Notes: a model not told the origin generated them from the letters alone. Shown: positions 1 to 12,197, counted from the stretch's first letter. The stretch is 58,000 nt of DNA from Diphasiastrum complanatum (GCA_029204225.1 CM055092.1:100560200-100618199), one strand, 5' to 3'. Numbers and translations: made by a program.

Positions 1-25
1 AGAGAGAGAGAGAGAGAGAGAGAGA
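1..25. repeat. (GA)n microsatellite
   Basis: Perfect GA dinucleotide run at the window edge, continuing off the left side. It lies in the kinesin intron that ends at 76. Confidence 0.95.
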
Positions 26-76
26 TTTCACTTTATCAATGTCAAAATAGAGAGAGCAAATTCGTATTTGTTGCAG

Positions 77-1796
77 GCAAGATTGGATGTAAGAGGCAAG
101 AAGGTTAGAAATGCCACTTCGATTTCAGGATGTGATGCTCGAACTCTTGTACGAGAAATTGCAAAAGTGGAGAGACGTCGAGTGGTGAAGAGCACTAATT
201 GCAATGACCACAGTTCTCGCAGCCATTGTATGGTAAGCTTCAGTCCTGCTTGGTTGGGATGATTTCGGTATGTTATAAAATAAAGGCATTTCAATAGCAA
301 ATTATCTCTATAATCTTCATCTCTCACTGATTGCTTTTCTCAATAGTTTCTGTGTCTTTTGTTGGCAACCAAAAATATGCTTGAAGCTATACTTGATCTG
401 AAGTATTTCCTTCAAATAGTTTTCTCTTAAAAGGGATATGCACATTGAATACACAGGACTTTTTCTTAGTTTTTTCAACTGGTAAGGGAATTTTAGCTGG
501 TTGCAGGTAATCATAGATGTGCTGGCAGTAGGAGGTAGGCTACTCCTTGTGGATATGGCTGGTTCAGAAAACATGGAACAAGCTGGATTGGGAATAGAGG
601 CAAAGCTTCAGGTTATTTCTTTTGACTAAGGACTTCAATGAATGAGCTCATTTTGTCTGTTATCATGGTTATCAAAGGGTTATTGTAAGAACTTATGTGG
701 CTCTGAAATTCAAAACCTTACAACTGGGCTACTTATTGTGACATGTTGAATACCATATAGTGGTTGTAGACAATGTCGCTTATCTTCGATGGTCTTGCCA
801 ATCCTAGCATGTGATTGATTTAGAATAAGGACCTCTATTTAGATTTATGTCACTAAATTTCTAGTTTTGTTTGTCATGTTTTAGTGAAATCTGAAGGAAT
901 ACTTATTATCTTAAATTTTTTGCTGAAAGGTTAATGTCCTACAACTAAAGGTTTCTGAGCCAAGTTTATGGCTGATTCTGAGCAGTATCTGCACTTCAAA
1001 TCCAACAAATTTGTTTTTGGCAGACAGGAAAGATTAATCAGGGGAATGGTGCCTTAAAGCGGGTGGTGGAAGCAATTGCTAATGGGGATCCTTACATACC
1101 TTATCGGGATAGCAAACTCACCATGGTTCTCCAGGTTTTGCTACTTCATTTAATCTGTGGTCTTCCCACATGTGGTGCTTTGGTGTATTGTACTTGAGTT
1201 GGGCTTCTCCCCCCAGTCTGTTTCTCTGTGATCCCATGGGTTGATAATATTAAAAAGCATTTACGTTTGTGAGAGCTTTGTATATAGTTTCTTTCACATT
1301 GCTGCTTGTAGAAATCAGGTGGACAATCCACTCAAATGTTCAACTTCAGAAGCTATCTTCAAGATTTCAGGAGTCCAAGGATTAAAAAGGTGGAAAATTT
1401 CAGTAGTTAGTGTAGGAGAAGTGAAATAGAGAGCAAAAATCAAATGTCTTTTAACCATAAAAGGTGAGATAGCTGTTCCATATGTGTGGGAGGACTCAGA
1501 TGAAAATTTCGACTGCCTCTAATATCTCAAGTCATCTCCTTGGACTCTCATGTTGTGAACTTCTTCCAATTTCAGTATACCTGCAATTTATTAGATTGGA
1601 GACAGCTTGATTTTTGCTCCTACAAACAGTTATCTAAATGTCCAATGGATGGAGATGGCGAGAATTCTTCACTTACAAGCTGTGCATGATGCGTATTTTG
1701 GTGAACAAAAGTCAACAGTCCACACCATTAGTTGCACTACATTCAGATCAGGCTCTATTGTGATACATAGTTGATGTAATCTTGACCTCAAAACCT

Positions 1797-1852
<56 letters not shown>

Positions 1853-4800
1853 CTTGAATGCTGTTTGTATCAATGGCTTCTCCACCTAGGTCCTACATCC
1901 TTAAGGGACTTTGCAGATAGCCCATGATTGTGGGAAATACACTTTGTGACCTGCATATTGATTTCACACAGACTATCTACTCCATAACCAAAAGGTTGCT
2001 TGACTATGCCATAGATCTATGTACATTGTTGTCTGCTGCCGATATTTTTTATGTGCTTTTGCACAGGAAAGAAACTCGGATCTCATTTTATTTCAATATG
2101 CATGTTGAAGTTCAACACTAAATGGATATTACGCTGGTCAATTTATGATTTATTGGCTATTTTTGTGCTAACTAGTTTCTAGTTAGTGTATGATGCAGTG
2201 CAAATCATCCACTTTGTTGTCCCAAAATATTCTAATGCTTAAACTTCAAACAGGCTATGCTTATTTGAGTCTGCAAGCCCATATAATGGCTTCTCCACCG
2301 ACATCCACAAGGAACTTTGCGGATAGCCCATGATTGTAGGAAATCCATGTTTTGACCCGCAAATTGATTTTACACAGACTATTTACTCCATAAACAAGAA
2401 GTTGCTTGACTATGCAATAGATCTTTCTACATTGTTGTCTGCTACCGATATTTTTTATGTGCTTTTGCAAAGCAAAGGAACTTAGATCTCATTTTGTTTC
2501 AATATGCATGTGGAAGTTCAACAGTAGCTGTACTACATGGATATTAGGTCTGACGAAGGTCAACTTATGATATTGGTTATCTTTGTGCTAACTAGTTTCT
2601 AGCGTACTGCTTATTTAGATGTCCCGACAAGCGCAAATCAAACACTTCGTTATACCCCAAAATATCCTAATATTTTTAACAGGCTATGCTTATTTGAGTC
2701 TGCAAGCCCTTATTACTGCATTCGTGTTAACAGCAAGCTGTTGATGGACAGGATTCATTTGAGGATAACAGGACAAAAATATTGATGATACTTTGCTTAA
2801 GTCCACATCTGAAGGATGCTCATAAAACCATTTGTACACTGGAGTATGGTGCAAGGGCAAAGACCATTGTTCGTCTCCCCGTTTCTCCATTGAAGGATGA
2901 TGTTGCCTTTGGAGAAGAAATGATTATGGAGGCACGGCTTCATTCGAAAGATGAATGCATCAAAAGACTTCGCAGAGAAAACGAACAGATAGAAAGAGTT
3001 AAAGGTGAACTAGAGGAGCGTTTGTCCAAACAGGAGCTTGCGTTGTCAGAATTACAGCAAAAAATAGCAGTTATGGAGGCAGAAAAGAGAGATCAATATG
3101 AACAAATTCTTAAGTTTAAGTGTCACGAGGATGGTGTGAAGCAACTCTGCGAGCGAGAGAGGCTCATCGCAGAGCAAAAGGAAGAAATAGCCATTTTACG
3201 TTTGAGGGCTGATAAAGCTGAAGCTCAGGTGATACAGTTGCAATCTTTTATCTACGAGAATGATAAGGTCACAGGTATGACCACGGTTGAGACACAGTCA
3301 TGGATGGAAAATGCATCTGAAGGCCGAGACGATGAGAACGGTCTTCGAGAAGTTGAAATACGTGAGCATATCCCTTCTTGCACTTTGGATAAATTACCTG
3401 AATCTGCATATTCAGGGATTGGTGAAGGCGAAAGTGAACAAGTACATGATCTTCAGGTAGATCACAGCACCATAAATAGGGTTTTGTTTGCAAGAAGCAA
3501 GGAAATGGATTGCTCAGAACATTACGATAAAGATGATGAAAAATCGATGAGCGATGAAGAAGATGAAACGTCGAGTGATGATATGGGGCTATGCAAGACG
3601 GGATGGCTCCCTATAATCCATGAGGAGCTTGATGAGGATGACAATTCGGAGGATGAACCAGAGGAGGATGTAAACCCTAGTGTCATAAGCCATGATGACA
3701 CAGATTGCAGTCCAGGTGCTACTGCCTGTCAAATTACTACCCACCTTATTACTCCGGGTCGTAATTCTGCCACGAATGGGAGCATTTGTAGCACTCCTGG
3801 GCCTGTAGTTGCAAGCGAAATTGTGAGAAATTGTTGCACACTTGTTGATAAGTCTGTCGGTCAGAGTGTGACAAGTTGCAACACTTCGGTGTTAGTAGTA
3901 CCTGCTGCCTGCAAAATTGAGACACATTGCAGCACCGCAGATGACTCTACTGCCTCTAAACATCATCTGACAAAGTATAGCATTGAGGACCCTATTGCCG
4001 AAAACCAACCCACAACGTATTTTAGTGCAAATTCGAGCTGTCTCGATGCGACAAGTTGCAGCGACATTTCAATTTATGATGCCATCAAGGAAAATGCACC
4101 AAGGTGCAGCATGTCGGATTGGAAAAGTCCAATTTCTACAGTCGACTCTCAACAGTCAATGAGAAAGGATGTCCAGTCATCTGCTGCAGCAAGAAGAGCC
4201 AGAATCGAGAATATTTTCCTACTCTGCGGCGACAGTCGAGAAGTTGCAGCACGTAGAAACGCTAACCATTATTCCCCTTCAAATTTTTCTATGCCAGCAT
4301 GCAGTTTGAAGCAGTCCAAGGAAAAGTCAGATGAGCCGGTTAGTAGCATGCTATTTTGGATATGTTGTTACTGAGTTAGTTTGCAACTAAACATATCAAG
4401 TAACAGAAACAGTGAGGCTGTGATATAAAAGCTGAATTCATGGGATCTTTTTCTGTATGAATATTTTGTAGGTTCTTCTAAGTGGGACACCTGGAAAAAC
4501 ACAACTCGCTGCTGATTTTAGTTGGGCATCACCAAATCATTCCAGTAATCAAGGCAGCAGCCGGTCAATGGCAGCTCATCGCCCATCTACTAAGCACAGG
4601 CTCTTCACCAACCCTGATTTGGCAACCATGCCTTTTCAAGCACTTGAGAATGAGATGCCTACAAAAGGTTCTGGAAGCAAACATTCCTCTAGTAGTGGTG
4701 TGAAGTCTAAGTCACTAAATTCATTTGGATCAGAGAAAGTAGGAAAAACAAGCTCTGGAATGAGAAGCAGTGTTCTAGAACAGCTTAAAGGTTTTGAAAA

Positions 4801-4888
4801 CGGGAATTGGGGAGCTCAGGGTGTGACAGTTGTAGAAAAGGCACGAGCAATGCATGTCCAAGAGCTGGCATCAAAGCTTCTAAAATAG
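77..4888 (+). CDS. KIN10A: Kinesin KIN-10A/PAKRP2-like, 3' part (5 exons, 5' end outside window)
   Basis: Plus-end kinesin of the plant KIN-10A (PAKRP2) group, a family known to carry Golgi-derived vesicles to the phragmoplast during cytokinesis. Exons read from the sequence: 77-232, 507-611, 1024-1134, 2752-4338 and 4472-4888. All junctions are GT-AG and phase 0, giving one frame of 791 codons to the TAG at 4886. Exon 1 carries switch I (NDHSSRSH); exon 2 carries switch II (LLLVDMAGSE); exon 3 has the INQGN and YRDSKLT motifs; exon 4 opens with SFEDNRTKILMILC and the TLEYGARAK end of the motor. The P-loop and microtubule-entry half of the motor are upstream and not seen. The motor sequence resembles PAKRP2 more than other plant kinesins I recall. 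No break is visible, so it appears functional. The exact subfamily rests on remembered motifs. Confidence 0.87.
1801..1850. repeat. (GA)25 microsatellite in kinesin intron
   Basis: Uninterrupted 50-bp GA run inside the 1.6-kb third visible intron of the kinesin gene. Confidence 0.97.
1868..2710 (+). repeat. Diverged tandem duplication inside kinesin intron
   Basis: Two head-to-tail copies of about 410-430 bp. Copy A is about 1868-2280 and copy B about 2284-2710. Shared stretches include TGTCTGCTGCCGATATTTTT against TGTCTGCTACCGATATTTTT, GTGCTAACTAGTTTCTAG, and an identical end (GCTTATTTGAGTCTGCAAGC). The second copy ends about 40 bp before the acceptor at 2751. No coding potential is seen. 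Confidence 0.85.
2752..4338 (+). CDS. KIN10A: Kinesin exon: end of motor, coiled-coil stalk, acidic tail
   Basis: This 529-codon exon completes the motor core (about the first 40 residues), then passes to a coiled coil of about 120 residues rich in E, K, R, Q and L heptads (about 2930-3260). After that comes an acidic, low-complexity segment (runs of D and E near 3530-3680) and a Ser/Thr/Cys-rich region. A basic patch near the end reads ARRARIENIFLLCGDSRE, a motif I associate with the tail of plant KIN-10A. The frame stays open to 4374, but the GT at 4339 joins in phase 0 to the exon at 4472, so the true exon end is taken as 4338. Confidence 0.82.
4472..4888 (+). CDS. KIN10A: Kinesin last exon (tail)
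   Basis: Acceptor TTTTGTAG at 4464-4471, then an open frame of 138 codons beginning VLLSGTPGKTQ and ending at TAG 4886-4888. It is Ser/Gly-rich, with a final short amphipathic segment (VEKARAMHVQELASKLLK). The open frame, matching phase and lack of another gene nearby support it as the C-terminus. The retained-intron reading would instead end at 4374 and lose this tail. Confidence 0.8.
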   Translation, partial: VLLSGTPGKTQLAADFSWASPNHSSNQGSSRSMAAHRPSTKHRLFTNPDLATMPFQALENEMPTKGSGSKHSSSSGVKSKSLNSFGSEKVGKTSSGMRSSVLEQLKGFENGNWGAQGVTVVEKARAMHVQELASKLLK

Positions 4889-5995
4889 TTTATGTTGACA
4901 AAGTACTCTACTATATTTATGGAGGGAGAATTTAATGCCCATGTTCTTGTTTCTGGCTTCTTATTGTTGAAGTTATAGATTTAAGCTTACAATATTTTTG
5001 TTGTGTTGTTCTAAACTACTTGGCCACACTGAATCATCCTAGGAGATGCCCAACAAAATTAGACCAGAGCAAATGTGGAAGGCATGAAGTCATAGAAGGA
5101 GATTTGTGTCTCCATTTCAAAGGAGCTTTAGATTTATTAGTGTGCTAGGTAGGGCTAGGGCTTCTCTCACAAATAGAACCGTCACTAAAATCATCCGATG
5201 CAAGGCATTTTCATACTCTTTTATTTGAGGCACTGCAGGATGTCCATTCCTACAATGGGGAGTCAGCAAAGTTCCTTATTTGCAGGGCTTGTATTCAAGT
5301 TTTTCATATGGAACGGAAGTTTTAGGGTCAAAAGGCCAACATGTCTTCATGTTCTTCTACTTGGTGCTACCTTGTTTGAAGCTTTATTGCTCTTGAAAGA
5401 CAGCAATTTAGATCTTATTCCTTCAAGTAGCATTCTTGAACAATAAGTGTAGCTTGGAGACGTGTCTAAGGTTGCACTTGGGAAAGTGTTATTGGGAGGG
5501 TTTATAGCCAAGGTCTTCATTTTGATGAGTTCTAACATCTTTGAGCATTGTAATGTTGCATCATCGTTGGCAACTTCTTGTGAGACCATTACTCCATATC
5601 ATTTGATATATCTAAAAATTCCTAGTAATTGCACTCAAAGTCAGTAGTTGGAATAATATAGGTGCTATCACAAATAAACATTATCCAGTTTGGTGATATA
5701 ATTATGTATGTGATTGTCATTGAAATGTAAATCAGTAGCATGGAATTGTTCGTTTATAGGAACCATATTGCCACCTCAGAACAGTTTGCTATAGTTCATT
5801 ACGGTTCAATACTGCTTTGTGTAAGGGTTGATATTGTTAAGATTTTTTTGGCTTGGTTGTTATATTGAATGTTGTGATCAGAGTTGTAAACATATGAGTA
5901 TGTTTTGCATCATCTTGCATTGTTCTTAAGCAACAATTGTTCAATTGCTAATAATAAAGAACCTGCTTGACATAGGAGCAAGGTTGTGATTGTAG
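4889..5995. other. Intergenic, nothing recognised
   Basis: 3' flank of the kinesin gene. Open frames of 60-80 codons (5198-5446, 5462-5647) show no domain and look like chance. No transposon end or RNA gene was recognised. Confidence 0.6.
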
Positions 5996-6322
5996 GGGTG
6001 GTTGGAATAAATCACCCTAATTAGGAATCAACACAAATAACATAACTCGTCTAGATCACCCCTCCCAGTGGAACACTTGGCTTCAAGAGAGGAGAACACT
6101 CAAGCTTCTAGTAGATAGGAAGGCATGACCCAACTAGCACACAAAATTAACTACAAAAATTGGGGTTCACTTTTACTCGACAAGAACAAGTTACAAAAAC
6201 ATGCTTGAGATGTTTTTCACATTTGAATCATCATTGCACTTACAAATCACATGGGTTGAACTCTCATAATATTTGACTTTTGTTGCATTTGGCCCTTTGT
6301 CTAATGGACCTTCCAAATTAGC

Positions 6323-6473
6323 CTATAAAAGGGCTGAATTCTATTGCATTTCTCTCTTGTGCTAGCGAAGCTCTTGCGAATTTTTCCCGAGACCGAACTT
6401 TCTCGAAACTTTCACATAGCCTTCTGATATACTCTCAAGCCTTTTTTACTTCCAGTTTCTACCTTTTGCCATC
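6323..6473 (+). promoter_or_regulatory. TATA box and leader of the 6474 ORF
   Basis: CTATAAAAGG at 6323-6332 is a strong plant TATA box. It is followed by a pyrimidine-rich leader of about 110 bp and an ATG at 6474 in the context CCATCATGTCT. The DNA from about 5996 (TGTAGGGGTGG) to here may be an LTR or element end; no partner copy was found. Confidence 0.5.
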
Positions 6474-9165
6474 ATGTCTTCTAGCGATACCAATATTTCA
6501 CCTCACTTTGTTGTTAAACGTGACGTTTCAATTGCAACGGACATCATGTCGCTTCTTAGCACAAGCAGGGTGGTTGAATGGATGACCCTTGCGGAGCCCT
6601 TGCTCAGAGTAATGGGGATCTATGAGGGTGCCTTTTTGAATAAAATCAATATGGAATTCATCACCATGGCTTTTAGTATTTGGGACGAGGCCATGTCCAC
6701 GTTTTATATCAACTTCCAAGGAGTCACTCACAAGGTGCGGGTCACTGAGGTCGCCCTTGCTGCCATAGGAATTTTTTCTGGGACACATGTTAACCCAAAT
6801 CATAAGCATGCCAAGTCATTCATCAAGCCATTTATTGATACCACCATTGAACTTTATCACACCAATGATGGTTACTTGGTAGAGGCCATTAGAGATCCAT
6901 CCCTCCAGGCCTCCGCCCAATTATTGAACAACTTCCTGATGGTTGACAACCTTAGGAAGGAAAGGATCTCATCCCAGATCCTCTATCGCTTGGTCAAATC
7001 TAACTATAAGTTAGATAAGGGACCCTTGGAACCTTATGATTGGTACAAAACGGTCTTTGGGGAGCTAAAGAGAGCTAGTAAGGGTAACACCAAACAACAG
7101 TTCGCTGTTGGCTCTATTTTGTCCTCCTTAGTTGCAACGTACTTAGATAATAAGGTACATAGGTTTCGTGCTGAGTCCGTGCTAGCCACCTATGAAGTAG
7201 CACCAGCCGAATCATCCCGCCAAACATCCAGCTCTCAGAGTCGTAGACGCGTGTCATTCCCGACTTGCCTTCCGCATCTTGTCGTCGTACTCGGCCACCA
7301 TCGTCAGCTGTGCTACCACCCCCCACTGCCACTCGCACAGAACTTTCTATCCCCTCAGCCACTACAGTCACCCTCGCCTTCGATTCATCACAAGGGCCTT
7401 CTGTGACAATTGGATCATCTATTCCAATTTCAGTTGCCCAAGCCGTCTCACCCCCACAAACACAAGCTACTTCAACGGGCACCCACCAGTTTATGGATAT
7501 GTTCGATGATTTTGATCCCCTAGGGGCAGATCAAGCAGTTCCACAAGACCAGGCGCTAGATACATTATGGGTCGCTCATGCGGTTATATCTCCAAAGCAG
7601 TTCGACACCATAGTGCCAGATGGGTATGAAGGAGAAGATATCTTCGAAGAGGAAGATTCACATGCAAACATGCAAGGCCAATTACGACAAGCTCCTAAAC
7701 GACCGTTCCTCCTCCTGTTGATGCTACTAGACCCTTGGATTCTGGTGACGTTCTTGGTATTCATTCACACCTTGGACGAGTGATTCAGACCATGCTTGAT
7801 GAGAAGACTTCTATGGAGAAGCGCATCTCCAATTTGGGATTTGAGAATACTCTGATTAGCCAGAAGGTTATTCAGTTGAACCGAGAGCTTAAGATTGCCA
7901 AACAACACGAAGAAAAAACAGAAGCGTAGCTGAAAAAGGCCAAGCAATCTGAAGATACTTTGGAAAGCTATGTGGCCACGCTCCAAAATTCGCTAACAAC
8001 TATGAAAGATCAAGTTGACCGGGCTGTTCAAGACGCCAGATAGCAAGTGTTGCTATTGCAAGGGCAATTGGACATGGCCTCCCTTGACCGAGAAAGGATC
8101 AAAGGAGAATTGGATGCCACCACCAGAGTGCAATGCTTATCTGCAAACGCAAGCGCCAGATGCGTCTTGTTCCACCAGAGGAGGTCAAATACTTGTTCAA
8201 AAAGGTTGAGACATATCACACCTCATTGGTTGGATTCCAGGACCGATTTGACAAATTCAAAAGAACGACATTGGCTGAGTTGGCAAAGGCAAAATCAATA
8301 ATCAAAGAATATGAAAAAGCCATCGCTCAGGTTTTAGAAATGACACCCCAGATTCTCGTGCTAGTAATGCCAGCTTTCTTGCTTCCACAACAAGATCAGG
8401 GAGAGGGAGAAATGGATACATGAATGGATCAAGGGGCTGAAGAAGCACCACCCAAGGCCTCTCAAGCCACAGATGCAGGCCATCAACATCAAGGGCCACC
8501 CCATTGTTTCAGATACCGATCAATATGGAGGAACAGATTCAGATGTTCTTACATCAGCATCCACATAAATCCTCGAGGGGTGGATGGGTTATCAAGTTTA
8601 AAACTTTAGACCTTGAAGCCGACAAGGAGTTGGATAAGCTACCCGCGTTGGGTGAGCAACCACCATGGCGTAGAATAATTTTTGAAAAGACTCCAGATTC
8701 AATAAGGAGTTATGTAACGAGCCCTCGCCAGCTCCGGGTGGATCCATACTATGTATCAATGCCGTGCAGGAATAAATGGAAAGATTTGGGAGTACCAATG
8801 GATAAAATCAAGATTCATACTCCAAATTGGCCCATAATTTACCAACAATATAGTTGGTTGATTGCATTGGATTTCAACTGAGCCCTCCAGGCTTATGGAT
8901 ACGAGTACAAGTTTTCACCAGATTCGATCGTTAGGCAGTTTGCTTTTTTTGCAAGCAACTTGACCAAGTTGGCATTAGTTTCCACCAGATGGGATGATTG
9001 CTTACCAACATTGGCTTTCAATCCAAATGTCCCTATGGCATCCGACAAAGTCCAAGACCAATTTGTAATCCTTCACTCCCAGAACATAATTTTGAGAACT
9101 CTCTCCCTTTTGTTGAAAGCTTTGGAGTATTTGATTCCTCAAGGTGAGAAGTCTAGAAGTATTTT
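6474..9165 (+). pseudogene. Broken gene of unknown type: N-domain, Pro/Ser linker, coiled coil, C-domain
   Basis: I do not recognise a named family. The first frame (6474-7230) is a clean domain of about 250 residues starting MSSSDTNISPHF, with no membrane segment or known motif. A shift near 7260 leads to a Pro/Ser/Thr-rich linker (about 7265-7480) and an acidic stretch with FDDFDPLG. After another shift at about 7735 a coiled coil follows (EKRISNLGFEN..., about 7790-8330), with in-frame stops at 7927 and 8041 and further shifts. A C-terminal domain (frame from 8504, WVIKFKTLDLEADKELDK, WPIIYQQYSWLIALDF) has one stop at 8879 and continues to about 9065, where a copia fragment begins. It has its own TATA and leader, so it was once a gene. 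The globular-plus-coiled-coil plan resembles accessory ORFs of plant retroelements (compare 40754-41586), so an element-derived ORF is most likely. Confidence 0.6.
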
Positions 9166-9467
9166 TTGATTCATAGATAGCTTGCAAGGTAACTCATGTC
9201 TCCTTGGCTGAGATACATGCTCCTATCTCCCATTTCGAGCTCGTTAGACACATTCATCTTGACGCAATGAAAAGCCATTCTTGACCTCTTCTTGAGTCTA
9301 GTGGCCTCTTGTAGGTTTTGAGGCTCTTTCTCAATCCCACTCACTATATCAATGAGATCTTGAAGCACCAATACGGATTCCATTCTAACTTTCCATGTGA
9401 AGTAGTTAGATGGAGTCAATTTCTCACTTGCTTCCAATAGGTATGCTCCTATTGATGCCATGATGAG
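9068..9467 (-). mobile_element. Ty1/copia gag fragment
   Basis: The minus strand reads MASIGAYLLEASEKLTPSNY then FTWKVRMES, the N-terminal UBN2/DUF4219-type gag motif, followed after a frameshift near 9190 by YESKNTSRLLTLRNQI. Both match the gag at 50994-51503 in order. It stops near 9068 inside the C-terminal part of the 6474 gene, so the two are joined tail to tail. It is a fragment without zinc knuckle or pol. Confidence 0.8.
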
Positions 9468-9846
9468 CAAGTAATGAGCACTTAGCTCACATGTGTGAAG
9501 TGACTCTAGAAATGAGTATGTGACTTCCAAACAACTTGTTTTGAGCATAATTTAAGATACTAGCAAGATTCAAAGAGATCTAGATTGGAAATCCTATAAT
9601 CAAACCACACCAAATTCTAGTCAATGTGAACAATTGATCTTTCCAAGATCAAACAATTTTGACACTCCAAGAATGCTACAAAATTCAGATCTAATCACCT
9701 CTATGAACTCACACAAGCTCAAACACTCTATTCTTGAGAGTTGGATTGAAAATCAAATGATTTGTCACCAATCTATGTCAAACAATTTCACCCTATTGAC
9801 TAGCTTTGAGAGAACTTCCTAGATCTCGAGCTACTACTATACGGGA

Positions 9847-10188
9847 GTGTGCTCTCCTTGTACATACAACTTTTTTGAGAGATAATGCAATTTTCACTTT
9901 AGAGCATTTTTGGTCTATTCTCTCTCTACTCAAGAGCAAGCCCTCTTTCTCTCTTTACCTGAGAGCAAGGTGCTTGGGTTAGATTCTCTTAGTGATTTTT
10001 ACTTAGTTTTTCATGTGTATGTGAAAATCTTGTTTGTTTTTGGATGATTATAAATTTTGATGTGGTTGAGCTCTTGCCTAGATCCAAAGTGCATCAATCT
10101 TTACTAGATGTGCAACCTCACATGCATGTAGGTCATGGTAGATCTTCATAAGTTCCTCAAAACTTCATCTTTGACATGGTATCAGAGC
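9847..10188 (+). mobile_element. LTR-like sequence ending at an initiator-Met primer binding site
   Basis: TGGTATCAGAGC at 10177-10188 is the standard plant copia primer site complementary to tRNA-iMet. It directly follows a segment ending TTGACA (CA at 10175-10176), as a 5' LTR would. The LTR start is uncertain; TGTGCTCTCC at about 9847 is one candidate. No gag follows, so the element is non-coding or truncated. It is oriented opposite to the gag at 9068-9467. Confidence 0.6.
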
Positions 10189-10579
10189 CTAGGCACATGC
10201 ATGCTTGAATTTTGATCTCCATGAAGCAAGATCTTGAGTGAAAATTCTAGGTTTGAGAGTGCTCTTGCATCCCAATTGTCTTCTAGCTTCAAATTGGCTA
10301 ATGATTGCTAGTTTTGATGGATTTCTTGGATCATATGTGAGCATTTAATGTGTGAAAAGTACAGGCCATGTGTGAGATGCATCCAATTTAGAAATTTGTA
10401 GCAATCTCAATTTTGATCCATTGAGTCACATTTGTTGGAAAGAGCATCAAGTGTAGTTGTTGATGCATCATGTAGATCTTTGGATCTAATCATTGAGGGT
10501 AGGTAGATGAGCCCACCTAGTGCTTTTTAGATCTTGTTGATTCAACTCCCTTGATCTCAAGTTTTATGTCCAAAACATG

Positions 10580-11220
10580 AGGAATGCTCAAAATTGATTG
10601 GACCTCATGGATTCCACCTCTTATGATGATTGGACCTCTAGATTCCCACCTCTCTTCGTGATTGGACCAAGTAGCTTGAACCTCACAATTTGATTGGCCA
10701 AGTGATTTGCACCTCTAAACATGATTGGGACAAACATTTTGCACCTCTTAATGTGATTGGCTTTTGTGAGAAATTGGCAAAAATCTAGCTTGGTATTTTT
10801 TATGATAGAAGTTTGTAAGTGAATCTCACATGTGTGGAGGATGTTCCCACGTGTGGAGAATTGTAAAGTAAATCAAAATGTTTGATATAGGGGTCTCATA
10901 GAATTTCATAGTCAAGCATTTAGGTGTAGGATGTTGATAGGGTCAAATTTGGCATAGATGGCAAATTATCCATTTCCACTTGTAATGCCAATATTGAGCC
11001 AAAATAGAGCCAAACTTGTGCCAATTAGAGTGTGGACAAGTGTCATGCTTTTGTTTGATGAAGCTTAAGAGGTCCAATAGGATTTAGAGGTGGAACCTTG
11101 TGAGGTCCAATAGAAAATTGAGGTGTGCTTGAATATAGTCCAATAGAATTTAGAGGTGCATGGATCAATGGTCCAATAGGATTAAGAGGTGGCAAAGTGT
11201 GATCCAATCATAGTAAAGCA
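10580..11220. repeat. Two opposed arrays of a CCAAT/AAGAGGTG motif
   Basis: About 10590-10760 holds five or six degenerate units of the form GATTGGACC...CACCTC. About 11065-11215 holds four or five units of the reverse form GAGGTCCAATAGNATTTAGA. Units are about 35-45 bp. The arrays form imperfect inverted-repeat arms about 300 bp apart. A further isolated unit (CACCTCTTAATTTAATTGGG) is at about 11601-11620. No ORF. Confidence 0.7.
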
Positions 11221-12197
11221 TAGTGGTAGCTCATGAATCTATTAGTATCATTGTACTCCTCCTTTTGGATCTAATTGATTTTGAGATTGAGTGGATTTTG
11301 AGTGTCATTGAATTTCTAGCTTTCTCTCTCTACCCGAGAGCTCTTGATGGTTTTTCTCTCTCTACCCGAGGAGAGCAGCTTGTTTTTACTTAGAATACTT
11401 TTGGAACACTTCCCACACGTGTGAGTGAGAGTTGGAAGTGATTGAATGCATGTAGTAGTGTGTTTTTGCCATAGGATTCAAGATTGATCTTGAATCTCAA
11501 TCTAGTCTTGATCTTGGTGCATCTACACACCTTAGGAGATCACAAGTACATGTAGTGGACAGTCCACACGTGTGAAATTCAACAGCTTTATGATCTACAC
11601 CTCTTAATTTAATTGGGCCAAATTTTACGTTAAGATGTGCATTCGATTGCATACTAGCAAAATGCCAATCTTTACATTTTGTGACACATGTTACCATCTC
11701 ACTAGAACTCGAGTTAGAGGCCTCTTGAATTTTTAAAATCAACATAAAAATATGTACAAGGTGGTGGTGGACATAAATTCAACCCCATGATGACATCTAG
11801 CAATGAAAATAACTAGTTTACTTTTACCAACTTTCACATTGATGTACAGAGTCATTATTTGATGTTATTAAGTTTTGCATGATGAATGATTACAAGCATT
11901 TGATCTAAAAGTTAATAACTCTTAAAAAGATTGATTGCTATGCATGCAATATATGTGTATTGAATATGCTTATGTTGAGAGTAAATTGAATACACAATTT
12001 TTTTTGACGTGTATTACTCTTGATATAAGAGCATGAAATAAATTATATCATGAATTTTTAGACCATAGTTGGAGAATAATAGCTATAGTAGTATAACGAA
12101 AGTTGACTTTTGTAAGAAAAAAAAAAGCAGGAAGGCCATTGACAAATTTATTTATTGAATACTCAACAACTTTACTCAACAAATTTATTTACTCACC
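11221..12197. other. Non-coding element-like DNA
   Basis: Two CTCTCTCTACCCGAG stretches (about 11325 and 11358) echo CTCTCTTTACCTGAG near 9948, hinting at a second diverged LTR copy. CACACGTGTG palindromes occur near 11413 and 11563. From about 11760 the DNA is AT-rich with nothing recognised. Confidence 0.4.

Noticed and set aside
1924-2470. Small ORFs in the kinesin intron on both strands
   Set aside because: They fall in the duplicated intron segment, differ between copies and lack coding character.
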